Positions 48,390-56,194 of a stretch of 64,000 nt of DNA are shown here, piece by piece. Each line of letters opens with the position of its first letter. Positions within the stretch are counted from its first letter, which is position 1. The notes beneath the pieces are model-generated. The model did not search any database. It had not been told where the DNA came from and was given only the letters and a program-made list of their open reading frames with translations. A program made the translations under genes and the position numbers. The DNA lies in assembly GCF_000379125.1 (NCBI RefSeq), contig NZ_KB900627.1:386703-450702 (forward strand). Direction: 5' to 3'. Origin of the DNA: Methylosinus sp. LW4. GTDB lineage: Bacteria > Pseudomonadota > Alphaproteobacteria > Rhizobiales > Beijerinckiaceae.

Positions 48390-49502
48390 ATGGGACCGGA
48401 TCTTCCTGCCGCTGTTTCGTTCGAGCGTCTGCAAGCGCCCTTCGAGAGCGCGTCCGACGCCGTCGCGCGTTTCGACGAGCGGCTCCGCTCCAGCCTCGTC
48501 GCCGAGGCGTTCGTTCTTCGCGCGCATTTCCACGACGCTTGCGCCGCCTTGTGGCGCATCGGCGAATTCGTGCAGCTCGAAGATCTTGTGCTTCATGACG
48601 CCGGAGCGGATGTGCGCACGCCGACGCATGAGCTCGTGCGCGCCCATGCCGTGCTGCTGACGCGCCGTCGCATAGCCGATCGCGAGCCCGCTTGGGCGTT
48701 GACGACCGATGGCCTCGCCAGCCTGCGTGGCGCAGGGAGCCCCCAAAGCGCGGCGAGCGCGCCGACCAATGGCTCGCGCGCCATGGACGAAGTGGACGGA
48801 GAGCCGGATGACGAAGACGGCGAGTCGTTCGGCGCAGGAGAATTCGACGAGATCGATGAATTGCTGACGCGAACGTCACGCGTGATAGAGCGAGCCCAGC
48901 CGGCTCCGCTGAAGCGGGACGACTCTGGCTTGGTCTATGACGAAGATTGGGATCAGGAGGCCCGTATCGCGGAATGGCGCGAGCGTCTGGACGGAGCCCG
49001 CAATCTTCCGCCCTTGATGGCCGCCTGCGTCGCGCTCGACGCTTGGGACGAGATCGAGCCTTTGCAGCACAGCGCTTGGCTCGGCCCTTTGCTCGCCGCC
49101 GCCTCGCTTCGCTCCCGGGGAAAGACCCGGCACTATCTCCCGGCGCTGCATTCGGGCTTTCGACAGGCCAAATATCGCCGAGTCGGCCGAGACGATTTCG
49201 AATCTCGATTGATCGCATTGGCCTGCGCGATCGAATCGATGGCGAAAGCGGACTCCAAGGAGCTCGACAGGTTGACGCTCGCCCGCGAGCTTCTGCTCAG
49301 AAAGTGCAAGGACCGAAGAACGAATTCGAGATTGCCGCAGCTCGTCGATTTCTGTCTGGCGTCGCCTGTCGTCACCGTCCCCCTCGCCGCCAAGGAGCTA
49401 CGAATCTCTCAGCAAGCCGCGACCACGATGATCGGCGAGCTCTCGTCGAACCTTCGCGAGCTGACCGGGCGCGGGCGATACCGGGCTTGGGCGGTCATCT
49501 GA
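48390..49502 (+). CDS. DUF1612/HTH protein of the RHE_PE00001 family
   Basis: About 370 residues if the ATG at 48390 is used; ATGs at 48297 and 48342 are in frame but would add a head not typical of the family. It contains ASDAVARFDERLRSS, FVLRAHFHDACAALWRIGEF and VQLEDLVLHDAGADVRTPTH, then ELVRAHAVLLTRRRI: the conserved N-terminal region of this family. After an acidic linker comes the DUF1612 core (DWDQEARIAEWRERLDGARN, LPPLMAACVALDAWDEIEPL) and a C-terminal winged-helix-like part (AAKELRISQQAATTMIGELS). Homologues are common on rhizobial plasmids; their role is unknown, although DNA binding is likely. A strong hairpin follows the stop. Confidence 0.85.
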   Translation: MGPDLPAAVSFERLQAPFESASDAVARFDERLRSSLVAEAFVLRAHFHDACAALWRIGEFVQLEDLVLHDAGADVRTPTHELVRAHAVLLTRRRIADREPAWALTTDGLASLRGAGSPQSAASAPTNGSRAMDEVDGEPDDEDGESFGAGEFDEIDELLTRTSRVIERAQPAPLKRDDSGLVYDEDWDQEARIAEWRERLDGARNLPPLMAACVALDAWDEIEPLQHSAWLGPLLAAASLRSRGKTRHYLPALHSGFRQAKYRRVGRDDFESRLIALACAIESMAKADSKELDRLTLARELLLRKCKDRRTNSRLPQLVDFCLASPVVTVPLAAKELRISQQAATTMIGELSSNLRELTGRGRYRAWAVI

Positions 49503-49513
49503 GGAATGCCGAA

Positions 49514-49549
49514 GCGGGCGGCGCGCCATCGAGGATGCGCGCCGCCCGC
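49514..49549. terminator. Bidirectional hairpin between DUF1612 gene and xoxF
   Basis: GCGGGCGGCGCGC (49514-49526) and GCGCGCCGCCCGC (49537-49549) are perfect 13-base arms with a ten-base loop, centred between two converging stop codons (49502 and 49556). T-tracts are weak on both sides, but the stem is very strong. Confidence 0.7.
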
Positions 49550-49555
49550 AATCGC

Positions 49556-51460
49556 TCATTCCGGCAAAGCGAACACTGTGAGCACGCCGCCGAGCGCCGT
49601 ATAGTTCGACAGGCTGCGATAATTGCCCACGGCGCCGAGACCGTCGCTGCTCTTCGTCAGTCCCGCCGCGAGGCCGATGCCGGCCCAGCCGCCGACGCCC
49701 GATAGCACGGCGACATATTGCTTTCCGCCGACCTCATAGGTGATCACATTGCCGATGATGCCGGAGGGCGTCTTGCGCCGGAACAGCTCCTTGCCCGTCT
49801 TCGTGTCGACGGCCTTCAGATAGCCCTCGAGCGTGCCGTAGAAGGTCACGCCGCCATCCGTCGTGACCGCGCCCGACCAGACCGAGAACTGCTCCTTGTT
49901 CGCCCACACGATCTTGCCGGTCTTGGCGTCCCAGGCGATGAAATTGCCAGTATGCGTCTCGCCCTTGTCGCGATCGGCGGGGAACATTTCGACCGTCGCG
50001 CCGACATAGGGCTGGCCGGCCGAATAGCTCACTCGGAACGGCTCGAAATCCATGCAGACGTGATTGGTCGGCACGAGAAAGAGCCCCGTGCTCGGATCAT
50101 AGCTCGCGGGCTGCTCGTCCTTGGAGCCGAGCGTCGTCGGACAGGCGCCGCGCGTCGTCTCGTCCTCGCCATGCGCCTCGGTCGAGAAGCGTTCGTCGAG
50201 AATCGGACGACCATAGGTCATCGATGATTTGTCGAGATCGATCTTCGTCGCCCAATTGACGGCTGGATCGAATTTCGCGGCGACGAGCAATTCGCCATTG
50301 ACGCGATCGAGCGTGTAGCCGAATCCATTGCGATCGAAGTGAACGGCGGTCTTGCGCTTCTTTCCGTCGATCTCCTGATCGACGAGCAGCAGCTCGTTGA
50401 CCGCGTCATAATCCCATTGGTCGTGCGGCGTCGTCTGATAGACCCATCTCGCCTTGCCCGTGTCGAGATCGCGCGCCCAGAGCGTCATCGACCAGCGATT
50501 GTCGCCCGGACGCTGTATCGGATTCCACGTCGAGGGATTGCCGGAACCATAATAGACGAGATTGAGCTCGGGGTCGTAGCTGTACCAGCCCCATGTCGTG
50601 CCTCCGCCGAGCTTCCACTGATCCCCCTTCCAAGTGTTGATCCCGGAGTCCTTGCCCACCGGCTTGCCGAGATGCGTCGTCTTTTCAGGATCGATCAATG
50701 TGTCCTCGTCCGGCCCGGTCGAATAGCCGCGCCAGAGCAGCGCGCCGGTCTTCACGTCATAAGCGGAGATATGGCCGCGCACGCCATATTCGCCGCCGGC
50801 GTTGCCGACGAGCACCTTGTCCTTGAACACATGCGGCGCGGCCGTGGAGGTCTCGCCCTTCGCGGGATCGCCGAATTTGACGGACCAGATCGGCTTGTCC
50901 TTGCCCTCGCCAGACGACGCGCCCGTCGCGGCGTCGAGCGCGACGAGAGTCGTATCGGCCTGAGCGAGGAAAATCTTGCCATCGCCATAGGCGAGGCCGC
51001 GATTGACCGTGTCGCAACACATCACCGGAACGACCGAGGCGTCCTGCTGCGGCGCGTATTTCCAGAGCACCTTGTGATCGGGATCTCGCAGATCGAGCGC
51101 ATAGACATTATTGGGAAACGGCGTGTGCAGATACATCACATCGGTGACATAGGCGGCCTTCGTCGTCTTGCCGTCCTTGTCGGCGACGGCGGGAATGGTC
51201 ACATCGTGAATGACGAGCGGAGCGCCCTCGTGCCCGCGCAAGACTCCCGTCGAGAATTGCCAGTCGACCGCGAGCTTGTGCACATTCGCCGTGGTGATCT
51301 GCTTCAAAGCCGAATGCCGAAGATTGGCGTAATCGCCTGTCGGCGACACCCATTGCCGCGGATCCTTCTGCAGGTCGAGCAATGCGTCCGCGAAGGCGCC
51401 GCTGGTCGCGAGCGCGAGCGCGCCGACCGACATCGACAATCGAAGCTTCTTCATCTTCAT
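49556..51460 (-). CDS. xoxF: Lanthanide-type PQQ methanol dehydrogenase XoxF
   Basis: 634 residues, periplasmic (signal [18 protein letters not shown]). It oxidises methanol (or other short alcohols) using PQQ. The disulfide pair C148-C149 is in [10 protein letters not shown]. The catalytic aspartate D350 and, two residues later, D352 in TPHDQWDYD are the diagnostic lanthanide ligand arrangement; calcium-type MxaF has alanine at the second position. Tryptophan-docking motifs such as [12 protein letters not shown] and [19 protein letters not shown] support the propeller fold. Start 51460 has GGAGG seven bases upstream. No xoxG, xoxJ or pqq genes are nearby, so it needs partners from elsewhere. 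Upstream DNA holds a perfect palindrome. Confidence 0.94.
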   Translation of the reverse strand: MKMKKLRLSMSVGALALATSGAFADALLDLQKDPRQWVSPTGDYANLRHSALKQITTANVHKLAVDWQFSTGVLRGHEGAPLVIHDVTIPAVADKDGKTTKAAYVTDVMYLHTPFPNNVYALDLRDPDHKVLWKYAPQQDASVVPVMCCDTVNRGLAYGDGKIFLAQADTTLVALDAATGASSGEGKDKPIWSVKFGDPAKGETSTAAPHVFKDKVLVGNAGGEYGVRGHISAYDVKTGALLWRGYSTGPDEDTLIDPEKTTHLGKPVGKDSGINTWKGDQWKLGGGTTWGWYSYDPELNLVYYGSGNPSTWNPIQRPGDNRWSMTLWARDLDTGKARWVYQTTPHDQWDYDAVNELLLVDQEIDGKKRKTAVHFDRNGFGYTLDRVNGELLVAAKFDPAVNWATKIDLDKSSMTYGRPILDERFSTEAHGEDETTRGACPTTLGSKDEQPASYDPSTGLFLVPTNHVCMDFEPFRVSYSAGQPYVGATVEMFPADRDKGETHTGNFIAWDAKTGKIVWANKEQFSVWSGAVTTDGGVTFYGTLEGYLKAVDTKTGKELFRRKTPSGIIGNVITYEVGGKQYVAVLSGVGGWAGIGLAAGLTKSSDGLGAVGNYRSLSNYTALGGVLTVFALPE

Positions 51461-51774
51461 TTTATTTCCTCCGCAGCCAGTTGTTTTCTCGCTTGCGCGT
51501 CATGCGCGACGGACGGCGTCGAGCCCGGGAAGCCGTTCGCCGCCCGCCGCGCGCTCATGCAGCGGCCGCATGCGACGCCGCTCGAGGATCGATATTCATC
51601 GAATGAATGTCGCGCGCCAGATCATGAAAGAGCGACGCGCTCACGATTGTCGCAATATTGCGACAGCTTCGGCCGTCGTCGGACGATCGAGCCGCAGGAC
51701 GGCCTCTGCTCGACGCGTGAAAATTTCAAAATGAGAAGAAGGGCCGACAGACGGGCGCGCGATGTCGCGCCGCT
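51461..51774. promoter_or_regulatory. Region upstream of xoxF with palindromes
   Basis: 314 bases between the xoxF start and the tetR stop, both on the minus strand. It holds ATTCAT-CGA-ATGAAT (51594-51608), a perfect 18-base palindrome (51648-51665), and TGAAA-A-TTTCA at 51718-51728. No gene is supported. These are candidates for control of xoxF. Confidence 0.5.
51648..51665 (-). promoter_or_regulatory. Perfect 18-base palindrome, candidate operator of xoxF
   Basis: Each half reads TGTCGCAAT; the two halves are exact reverse complements with no spacer. It lies about 190 bases upstream of the xoxF start. TGTCG-N8-CGACA recalls dimeric CRP/FNR-type sites, but I cannot assign a regulator. Confidence 0.5.
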
Positions 51775-52425
51775 TCACGCGTCGAAAACGAGATCGAGAT
51801 GCGCTTCGAACAGATCGCCGATGTCCAGAGGATGGGCGCGGTCGAGCAGACCATTGTGAATGATCGCGAACCAGATGGGCGCGATCAGCAGATGCGGATA
51901 GTCCTCGAGCTCGGGCCGGCGCAGCTCTCCTCTCGCGCGCGCGGTCGCGGCCAGAGCGCGGATCTGATTCAGCAACGGCTCGAACATCACGCGTCGATAG
52001 ATCTCCGTCATCTCGGGAAATCGCGCGCCCTCGACGAGCACGAGCCGGGCGATAGCGGCGCGGCCATTGCGCTCGATCTCTCGTATCGACACGAGCATGG
52101 TGCGCCGCATGAATGCCGAGACCGGCTCGTCGGGATGACGATTGGCGGGGTCGGCGTCGATCAGCGCGCCTGCGATCTTCTCCCGCACCACGGCCTCGAA
52201 CAGCGCTTCCTTGGCCGGGAAGTAGCGATAGGGCGTGCCTTTGGCGACGCCCGCGCGCCGCGCGACGCCGTCCATCGTCGTGTCGGCGTAGCCTTTCTCG
52301 AGGAACTCGCCGAGCGCGGCGTCGACGATCACGCGGCGCGTCTGCGCGGTTTTCTCCAAGCTCGGCCCTCGACCGGCTCGCCGGGGCTCCACACTCTTCA
52401 CGGCGTCGGTGGGGCGTTTCGCCAT
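51775..52425 (-). CDS. TetR/AcrR-family repressor
   Basis: 216 residues from the ATG at 52425; the in-frame ATG at 52461 abuts the operator palindrome and has no ribosome site. The N-terminal helix-turn-helix is typical: TRRVIVDAALGEFLEKGYAD, TTMDGVARRAGVAKGTPYRY and FPAKEALFEAVV. The C-terminal ligand domain is about 85-216. It faces the FUSC efflux operon across a palindromic site, so it most likely represses that operon and itself until an aromatic or other toxic compound binds (inference). Confidence 0.92.
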   Translation of the reverse strand: MAKRPTDAVKSVEPRRAGRGPSLEKTAQTRRVIVDAALGEFLEKGYADTTMDGVARRAGVAKGTPYRYFPAKEALFEAVVREKIAGALIDADPANRHPDEPVSAFMRRTMLVSIREIERNGRAAIARLVLVEGARFPEMTEIYRRVMFEPLLNQIRALAATARARGELRRPELEDYPHLLIAPIWFAIIHNGLLDRAHPLDIGDLFEAHLDLVFDA

Positions 52426-52461
52426 CTTCTCGCGTCTCTCGTTCGGATCACGGCTTGACAT

Positions 52462-52483
52462 AAAATGACTGAGTGGTCATTTT
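52462..52483. promoter_or_regulatory. Palindromic operator between tetR and FUSC operon
   Basis: AAAATGAC (52462-52469) and GTCATTTT (52476-52483) are perfect eight-base arms around TGAGTG. The 22-base size and position between divergent genes fit a TetR operator. Confidence 0.7.
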
Positions 52484-52547
52484 TAACGAAAGCCCGGCCG
52501 AACGCAAGCGCTTCGCTGCGGCGGCGGCCCCGCCCGGAACCCTTTCG

Positions 52548-54539
52548 ATGACCTTTTTCGGCTCGAGCCACTGGCTGTTCTCGGTCAAGACCTTCGGCGC
52601 CGCCACGCTGGCGCTCGCCGTCAGCTTCTGGCTCGATCTGCCGCGCCCCTATTGGGCGCTGGCGTCGGTCTATATCGCCTCGCAGCCGCTCTCCGGCGCG
52701 ACGCTGTCCAAGGCCGTCTATCGGGCCGCGGGCACGTTCATCGGGGCCGCGGGGGCGGTGCTGATGGTTCCCAATCTCGTCGGCGCCCCGCTCGCGCTGG
52801 CGCTCGCAATGTCCATCTGGTCGGGCTTTTGCCTCTATCTCGCGCTGCTCGATCGCACGCCGCGCGGCTATGTGTTCATGCTCGCCGGCTATACGGCGGC
52901 GATCGTCGGCTTTCCCGCCGTCGACGCGCCGGAGACGATCTTCGATCTCGCTTTGTCGCGCACCGAGGAGATCCTCGTCGGCATCGCCTGCGCCGCGCTG
53001 GTGTCGAGCCTGGTCTTCCCGCGCTCCGTCGCGCCGGTCGTCGCCGAAAGGCTGGACGCCTTGCTGCAGCACGCGCGCGCCGCCGCCGCCGATGCGCTCG
53101 ACCTGAAAAAAAATGCGCCGAACGACGCCCATTGGCTCCGCCTCGTGGCCGATGTGGCGGAGATCGAGACGCTCGCCGCCCATCTCGCCTTCGACGCGGC
53201 GGCCGAGCGCCGATCGCTCGACCGCATTCACCGAATCGTGCCGCGCGTGCTCCTGCTGTTTCCCACACTCTCGGGGATCGCCGATCGGCTCGACGCGCTC
53301 GCCGACCTCGGCGGCGCCTCGGAGCGCCTTCGCGCGCTGGTCGCGGATACCTGCGCCGCGGTCGTCGGAGCCGAAGACGCGCAGACCGCCGAGCTTCGAC
53401 GCGCGCTCGAGGCGGCGGCCTCGCCGAGCATGGACGCCGACTGGCCCGCGCTCGTCGAGGCGAGCCTCTGCCAGCGGCTCGTCGAGCTGCTCGACATACT
53501 GTTCGACTGCGACGAGCTGACGAAAGCGCTCGCCGACCCAACGGAGCGGCCGGCGGCCTTGCGTCTGACGGTGGAATCGCGCGTCGCGCGCGTCCGTCAC
53601 CTCGACCATGGCGCGGCCCTGCATGCCGGCTTCGCGCTCGCCTGCGCAATTTTCGCCTGTTGCCTGTTCTGGATCGCCACATCCTGGCCGGAAGGCTCCG
53701 TCGCCGCAATGATGGGAGCGATCGTCGGGAGCCTCTACGCATCCCAGGACGACCCCACTCCATCGATCGCCGGCTTCGCCAAATGGACCATCGTCGCCAC
53801 GTCGATCGCCGGCGTCTATCTCTTCGCCGTCTTGCCGCACACGCATAATTTCGAGACGCTGACGCTGGCGCTCGCTCCCGTCTACCTGACCTTCGGCTTG
53901 CTCATCGCGTCGCCGCAGACCTTCCGCATCGGCCTGCCGCTCGCCATCGTCACGCCGACCGCAATGGCCGTGCAGGAGCTCTATTCCGCCGACGCCGAGA
54001 ATTTCGTGAATACAAGCCTCGCAATGTGCGCCGGCATGGCGCTGACGGCGATCACGACGGCCTTGATCCGCCGCGCGGGGGCGCAATGGCGCGCGCGCCG
54101 CTATGCGCGCGCCAATCGCGCCGCGCTCATTCGCGCGGCCGACCTGCACGCCGGAAACGAAGTGCGCCTGATGGGCCTGATGCTCGACCGTCTGTTCCTG
54201 CTCGCGCCCATCGCCCATGCCGTCGACGGCAAATTGCCGGATGCGCTGCGGGATTTGAGAACCGGGCTGAACATTCTCGATGCGCGCCGCTCGCGCAACG
54301 CGCTCGCCGGCTCTCGCCGCAGACGGATCGACGCATTGCTGAGGCATTTGTCGCGCTCTTTCCTCGCTGGCGCGCCGACGCCCTCTCCGACCGCTCTGCA
54401 TGCGGTCGATCGCGCGATGGCGATGGCGCGAGAGGCGGGCGACGCGCGCCTTCTGCTCACTCTGGTCGGCCTGCGCCGCTGCCTCTTCGCCGCGGAGCCG
54501 CCGCCCGAACCATCCTTGTCGGAGGCGAAAGTCGCATGA
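52548..54539 (+). CDS. FUSC-family efflux transporter (AaeB-like)
   Basis: 663 residues from the ATG at 52548; a GTG at 52473 lies inside the operator and is not preferred. Two clusters of membrane segments, about 15-160 and 360-500, flank soluble parts, as in FUSC/aromatic acid exporter proteins. Segments include FGAATLALAVSFWLDLPRPY, WALASVYIASQPLSGATLSK and FWIATSWPEGSVAAMMGAIV. With the DUF1656 and HlyD genes that follow, it forms an AaeB-AaeX-AaeA-like pump for aromatic carboxylic acids or fusaric acid-like compounds; the true substrate is unknown. Its stop overlaps the next gene by four bases. Confidence 0.9.
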   Translation: MTFFGSSHWLFSVKTFGAATLALAVSFWLDLPRPYWALASVYIASQPLSGATLSKAVYRAAGTFIGAAGAVLMVPNLVGAPLALALAMSIWSGFCLYLALLDRTPRGYVFMLAGYTAAIVGFPAVDAPETIFDLALSRTEEILVGIACAALVSSLVFPRSVAPVVAERLDALLQHARAAAADALDLKKNAPNDAHWLRLVADVAEIETLAAHLAFDAAAERRSLDRIHRIVPRVLLLFPTLSGIADRLDALADLGGASERLRALVADTCAAVVGAEDAQTAELRRALEAAASPSMDADWPALVEASLCQRLVELLDILFDCDELTKALADPTERPAALRLTVESRVARVRHLDHGAALHAGFALACAIFACCLFWIATSWPEGSVAAMMGAIVGSLYASQDDPTPSIAGFAKWTIVATSIAGVYLFAVLPHTHNFETLTLALAPVYLTFGLLIASPQTFRIGLPLAIVTPTAMAVQELYSADAENFVNTSLAMCAGMALTAITTALIRRAGAQWRARRYARANRAALIRAADLHAGNEVRLMGLMLDRLFLLAPIAHAVDGKLPDALRDLRTGLNILDARRSRNALAGSRRRRIDALLRHLSRSFLAGAPTPSPTALHAVDRAMAMAREAGDARLLLTLVGLRRCLFAAEPPPEPSLSEAKVA

Positions 54540-54745
54540 ATGGAGAAATCAGCATCTTCGGCGTGTTCGTATCATCGCTGCTCGCCTTCTCGCTCGTCGC
54601 TTTCCTCTTGGAGACCGTGATCAAGCGAGGGCTCGAGACCATCGGCTTCTACCGCTTCGTCTGGCACCCGGCCTTGTTCAACTTCGCCATGTTCGTCTGC
54701 CTGCTCGGCGCTTGCGTGCTTCTCTTGTCCACGGAACGGCTGTGA
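54536..54745 (+). CDS. DUF1656 small membrane protein (AaeX-like)
   Basis: 69 residues starting at the ATG that overlaps the FUSC stop. Two hydrophobic segments (ISIFGVFVSSLLAFSLVAFL, and FNFAMFVCLLGACVLLL) with the loop FYRFVWHPALF are the hallmarks of DUF1656. These small subunits are always found with FUSC and HlyD pump genes; their function is unclear. GTGA overlap couples it to the adaptor gene. Confidence 0.92.
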   Translation: MNGEISIFGVFVSSLLAFSLVAFLLETVIKRGLETIGFYRFVWHPALFNFAMFVCLLGACVLLLSTERL

Positions 54746-55635
54746 AAACCAAATTGCTCACCCTTCTTCGCATCGCGACGACGTCGGCGCTCGCCCTCGC
54801 GGCTGGCTTCGTCCTCTGGCGCCTTTGGGATCATTACGAAACAGAGCCCTGGACAAGGGACGGGCGCGTGCGCGCGGATGTCGTCGCCGTCGCCGCCGAT
54901 GTGTCGGGACTCGTCAGCGAGGTGCTCGTTCACGACGACCAATTCGTGCGCAAAGGCGAGGCGCTGTTCCGCATCGATCGGGAGCGATTCGTGCTCGCCC
55001 TGCGCCAGGCCGAGGCGAGTCTCGAGGGGCGCGCCGCCGCGCTCGACGCCGCGACGAAGGATCTCGCGCGCTATCGCGCTCTCGAGGCGACGAAGACGAT
55101 CGCCGTCTCCAAGCAGCAGCTCGATGCGGCGATCTCCGCTCACGCCCAAGCCCAGGCGGCGTTGCGGCAGGCGGCGGCCGACCGCGATCTCGCCCGATTG
55201 AACCTGGATCGATCGGAAGTGCGCGCTTCCGTCAGCGGACCTTTGACGAATTTCGACCTGAGGCCGGGAGTCTATGTGACGGCCGGCAAGGGCGTCGCGG
55301 CGCTGATCGACTCCGAGAGCCTCTATGTCGACGGCTATTTCGAGGAGACCAAGCTGCCGATGATTCACCTCGGCGACCGCGCGGAGATTCATCTGATGGG
55401 CGAGACCAGGACGATCTACGGACGCGTCGAAGGAATAGCGGGCGGCATAGAGGATCGCGAGCGCAGCGCCGGAACGACGATGCTGCCGAATGTCAATCCG
55501 ACATTCAGCTGGGTGCGGCTCGCGCAGCGCATACCGGTGCGCATCGCGCTCGATCCGGCCGCCGGCGACGTGGTCATGATCGCCGGGCGCACGGCCACTG
55601 TCGTCATCGGCGCGAAAAGCCGGCGGGCGTTATGA
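54742..55635 (+). CDS. HlyD-family membrane-fusion protein (AaeA-like)
   Basis: 297 residues with a GTG start overlapping the DUF1656 stop. One N-terminal membrane anchor (RIATTSALALAAGFVLWRLW) precedes the biotinyl-lipoyl half-motifs (VRADVVAVAADVSGLVSEVL, DDQFVRKGEALFRID), a helical hairpin (about 85-150) and the beta-barrel (LYVDGYFEETKLPMIHLGDR). It links the FUSC transporter to the outer membrane. No outer membrane factor is encoded in the operon. Confidence 0.93.
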   Translation: MKTKLLTLLRIATTSALALAAGFVLWRLWDHYETEPWTRDGRVRADVVAVAADVSGLVSEVLVHDDQFVRKGEALFRIDRERFVLALRQAEASLEGRAAALDAATKDLARYRALEATKTIAVSKQQLDAAISAHAQAQAALRQAAADRDLARLNLDRSEVRASVSGPLTNFDLRPGVYVTAGKGVAALIDSESLYVDGYFEETKLPMIHLGDRAEIHLMGETRTIYGRVEGIAGGIEDRERSAGTTMLPNVNPTFSWVRLAQRIPVRIALDPAAGDVVMIAGRTATVVIGAKSRRAL

Positions 55636-55774
55636 CGTCTTTCCGCCCAAGCTCGCGACGGCGAAGCCGGCCGCCGCTCGGTCGATCCTGCGTCGCGAAG
55701 AGGGAAAGATCGCGCCGCTAGCGCCCGAACAAGACCGGGTTTACCGCTTTGGTCGGCGATGATAGATATAGCGT

Positions 55775-56104
55775 ATGATCCCTTTCCTCCGCGCGCTCAT
55801 CCCCGTGCTCGCATTGGCGTCGCTGCTCCTCGGAGCCGCGCCGTTGGCGCGCGCCGGTCACGGATGCGAGGGCATGAGCGCCGCTTCCATGGAGGATTGC
55901 CACAAGGCGGCCGGGGATCGCGGCTCGGTCGCCGCGGATGACTGCGCGGCCGTGTCCTGCGCGCAGATTTCGATCGGCGCGGCGCCGAACGAATCCTTCT
56001 TCCTCATCCCCGCCGCCATGGCGAAGGGGCGGCCTATCGCGGCGAGCGACGCCGATCCCGCCTCACTGACCGGCTCTCCAGAGCTTCGACCTCCGATCGC
56101 CTGA
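55775..56104 (+). CDS. Small secreted cysteine-rich protein upstream of the Cus-type genes
   Basis: 109 residues. A signal peptide (LIPVLALASLLLGAAPLARA) is followed by a short region with four cysteines (GHGCEGM, MEDCHKA, ADDCAAVSCAQ), also rich in His and Met near the N-terminus, then a proline/alanine-rich tail. I cannot name the family. Small Cys/His proteins of this kind often accompany copper or silver export genes, and the CusBA-like pair follows 90 bases downstream. Metal binding in the periplasm is therefore a guess from context. Confidence 0.65.
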   Translation: MIPFLRALIPVLALASLLLGAAPLARAGHGCEGMSAASMEDCHKAAGDRGSVAADDCAAVSCAQISIGAAPNESFFLIPAAMAKGRPIAASDADPASLTGSPELRPPIA

Positions 56105-56194
56105 AGCCGCAATCGCCGGCTCCGCCGCTCGCGCGACGGAACGGCCACGCCGCTTCACCGCCATCCGCCGCAACGCCGGCCGGAGATCGAGAAC

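Noticed and set aside
52398..54401. Open frame of 667 codons on the minus strand opposite the FUSC gene
   Set aside because: Shadow of the FUSC frame, with a glycine/arginine-rich translation.
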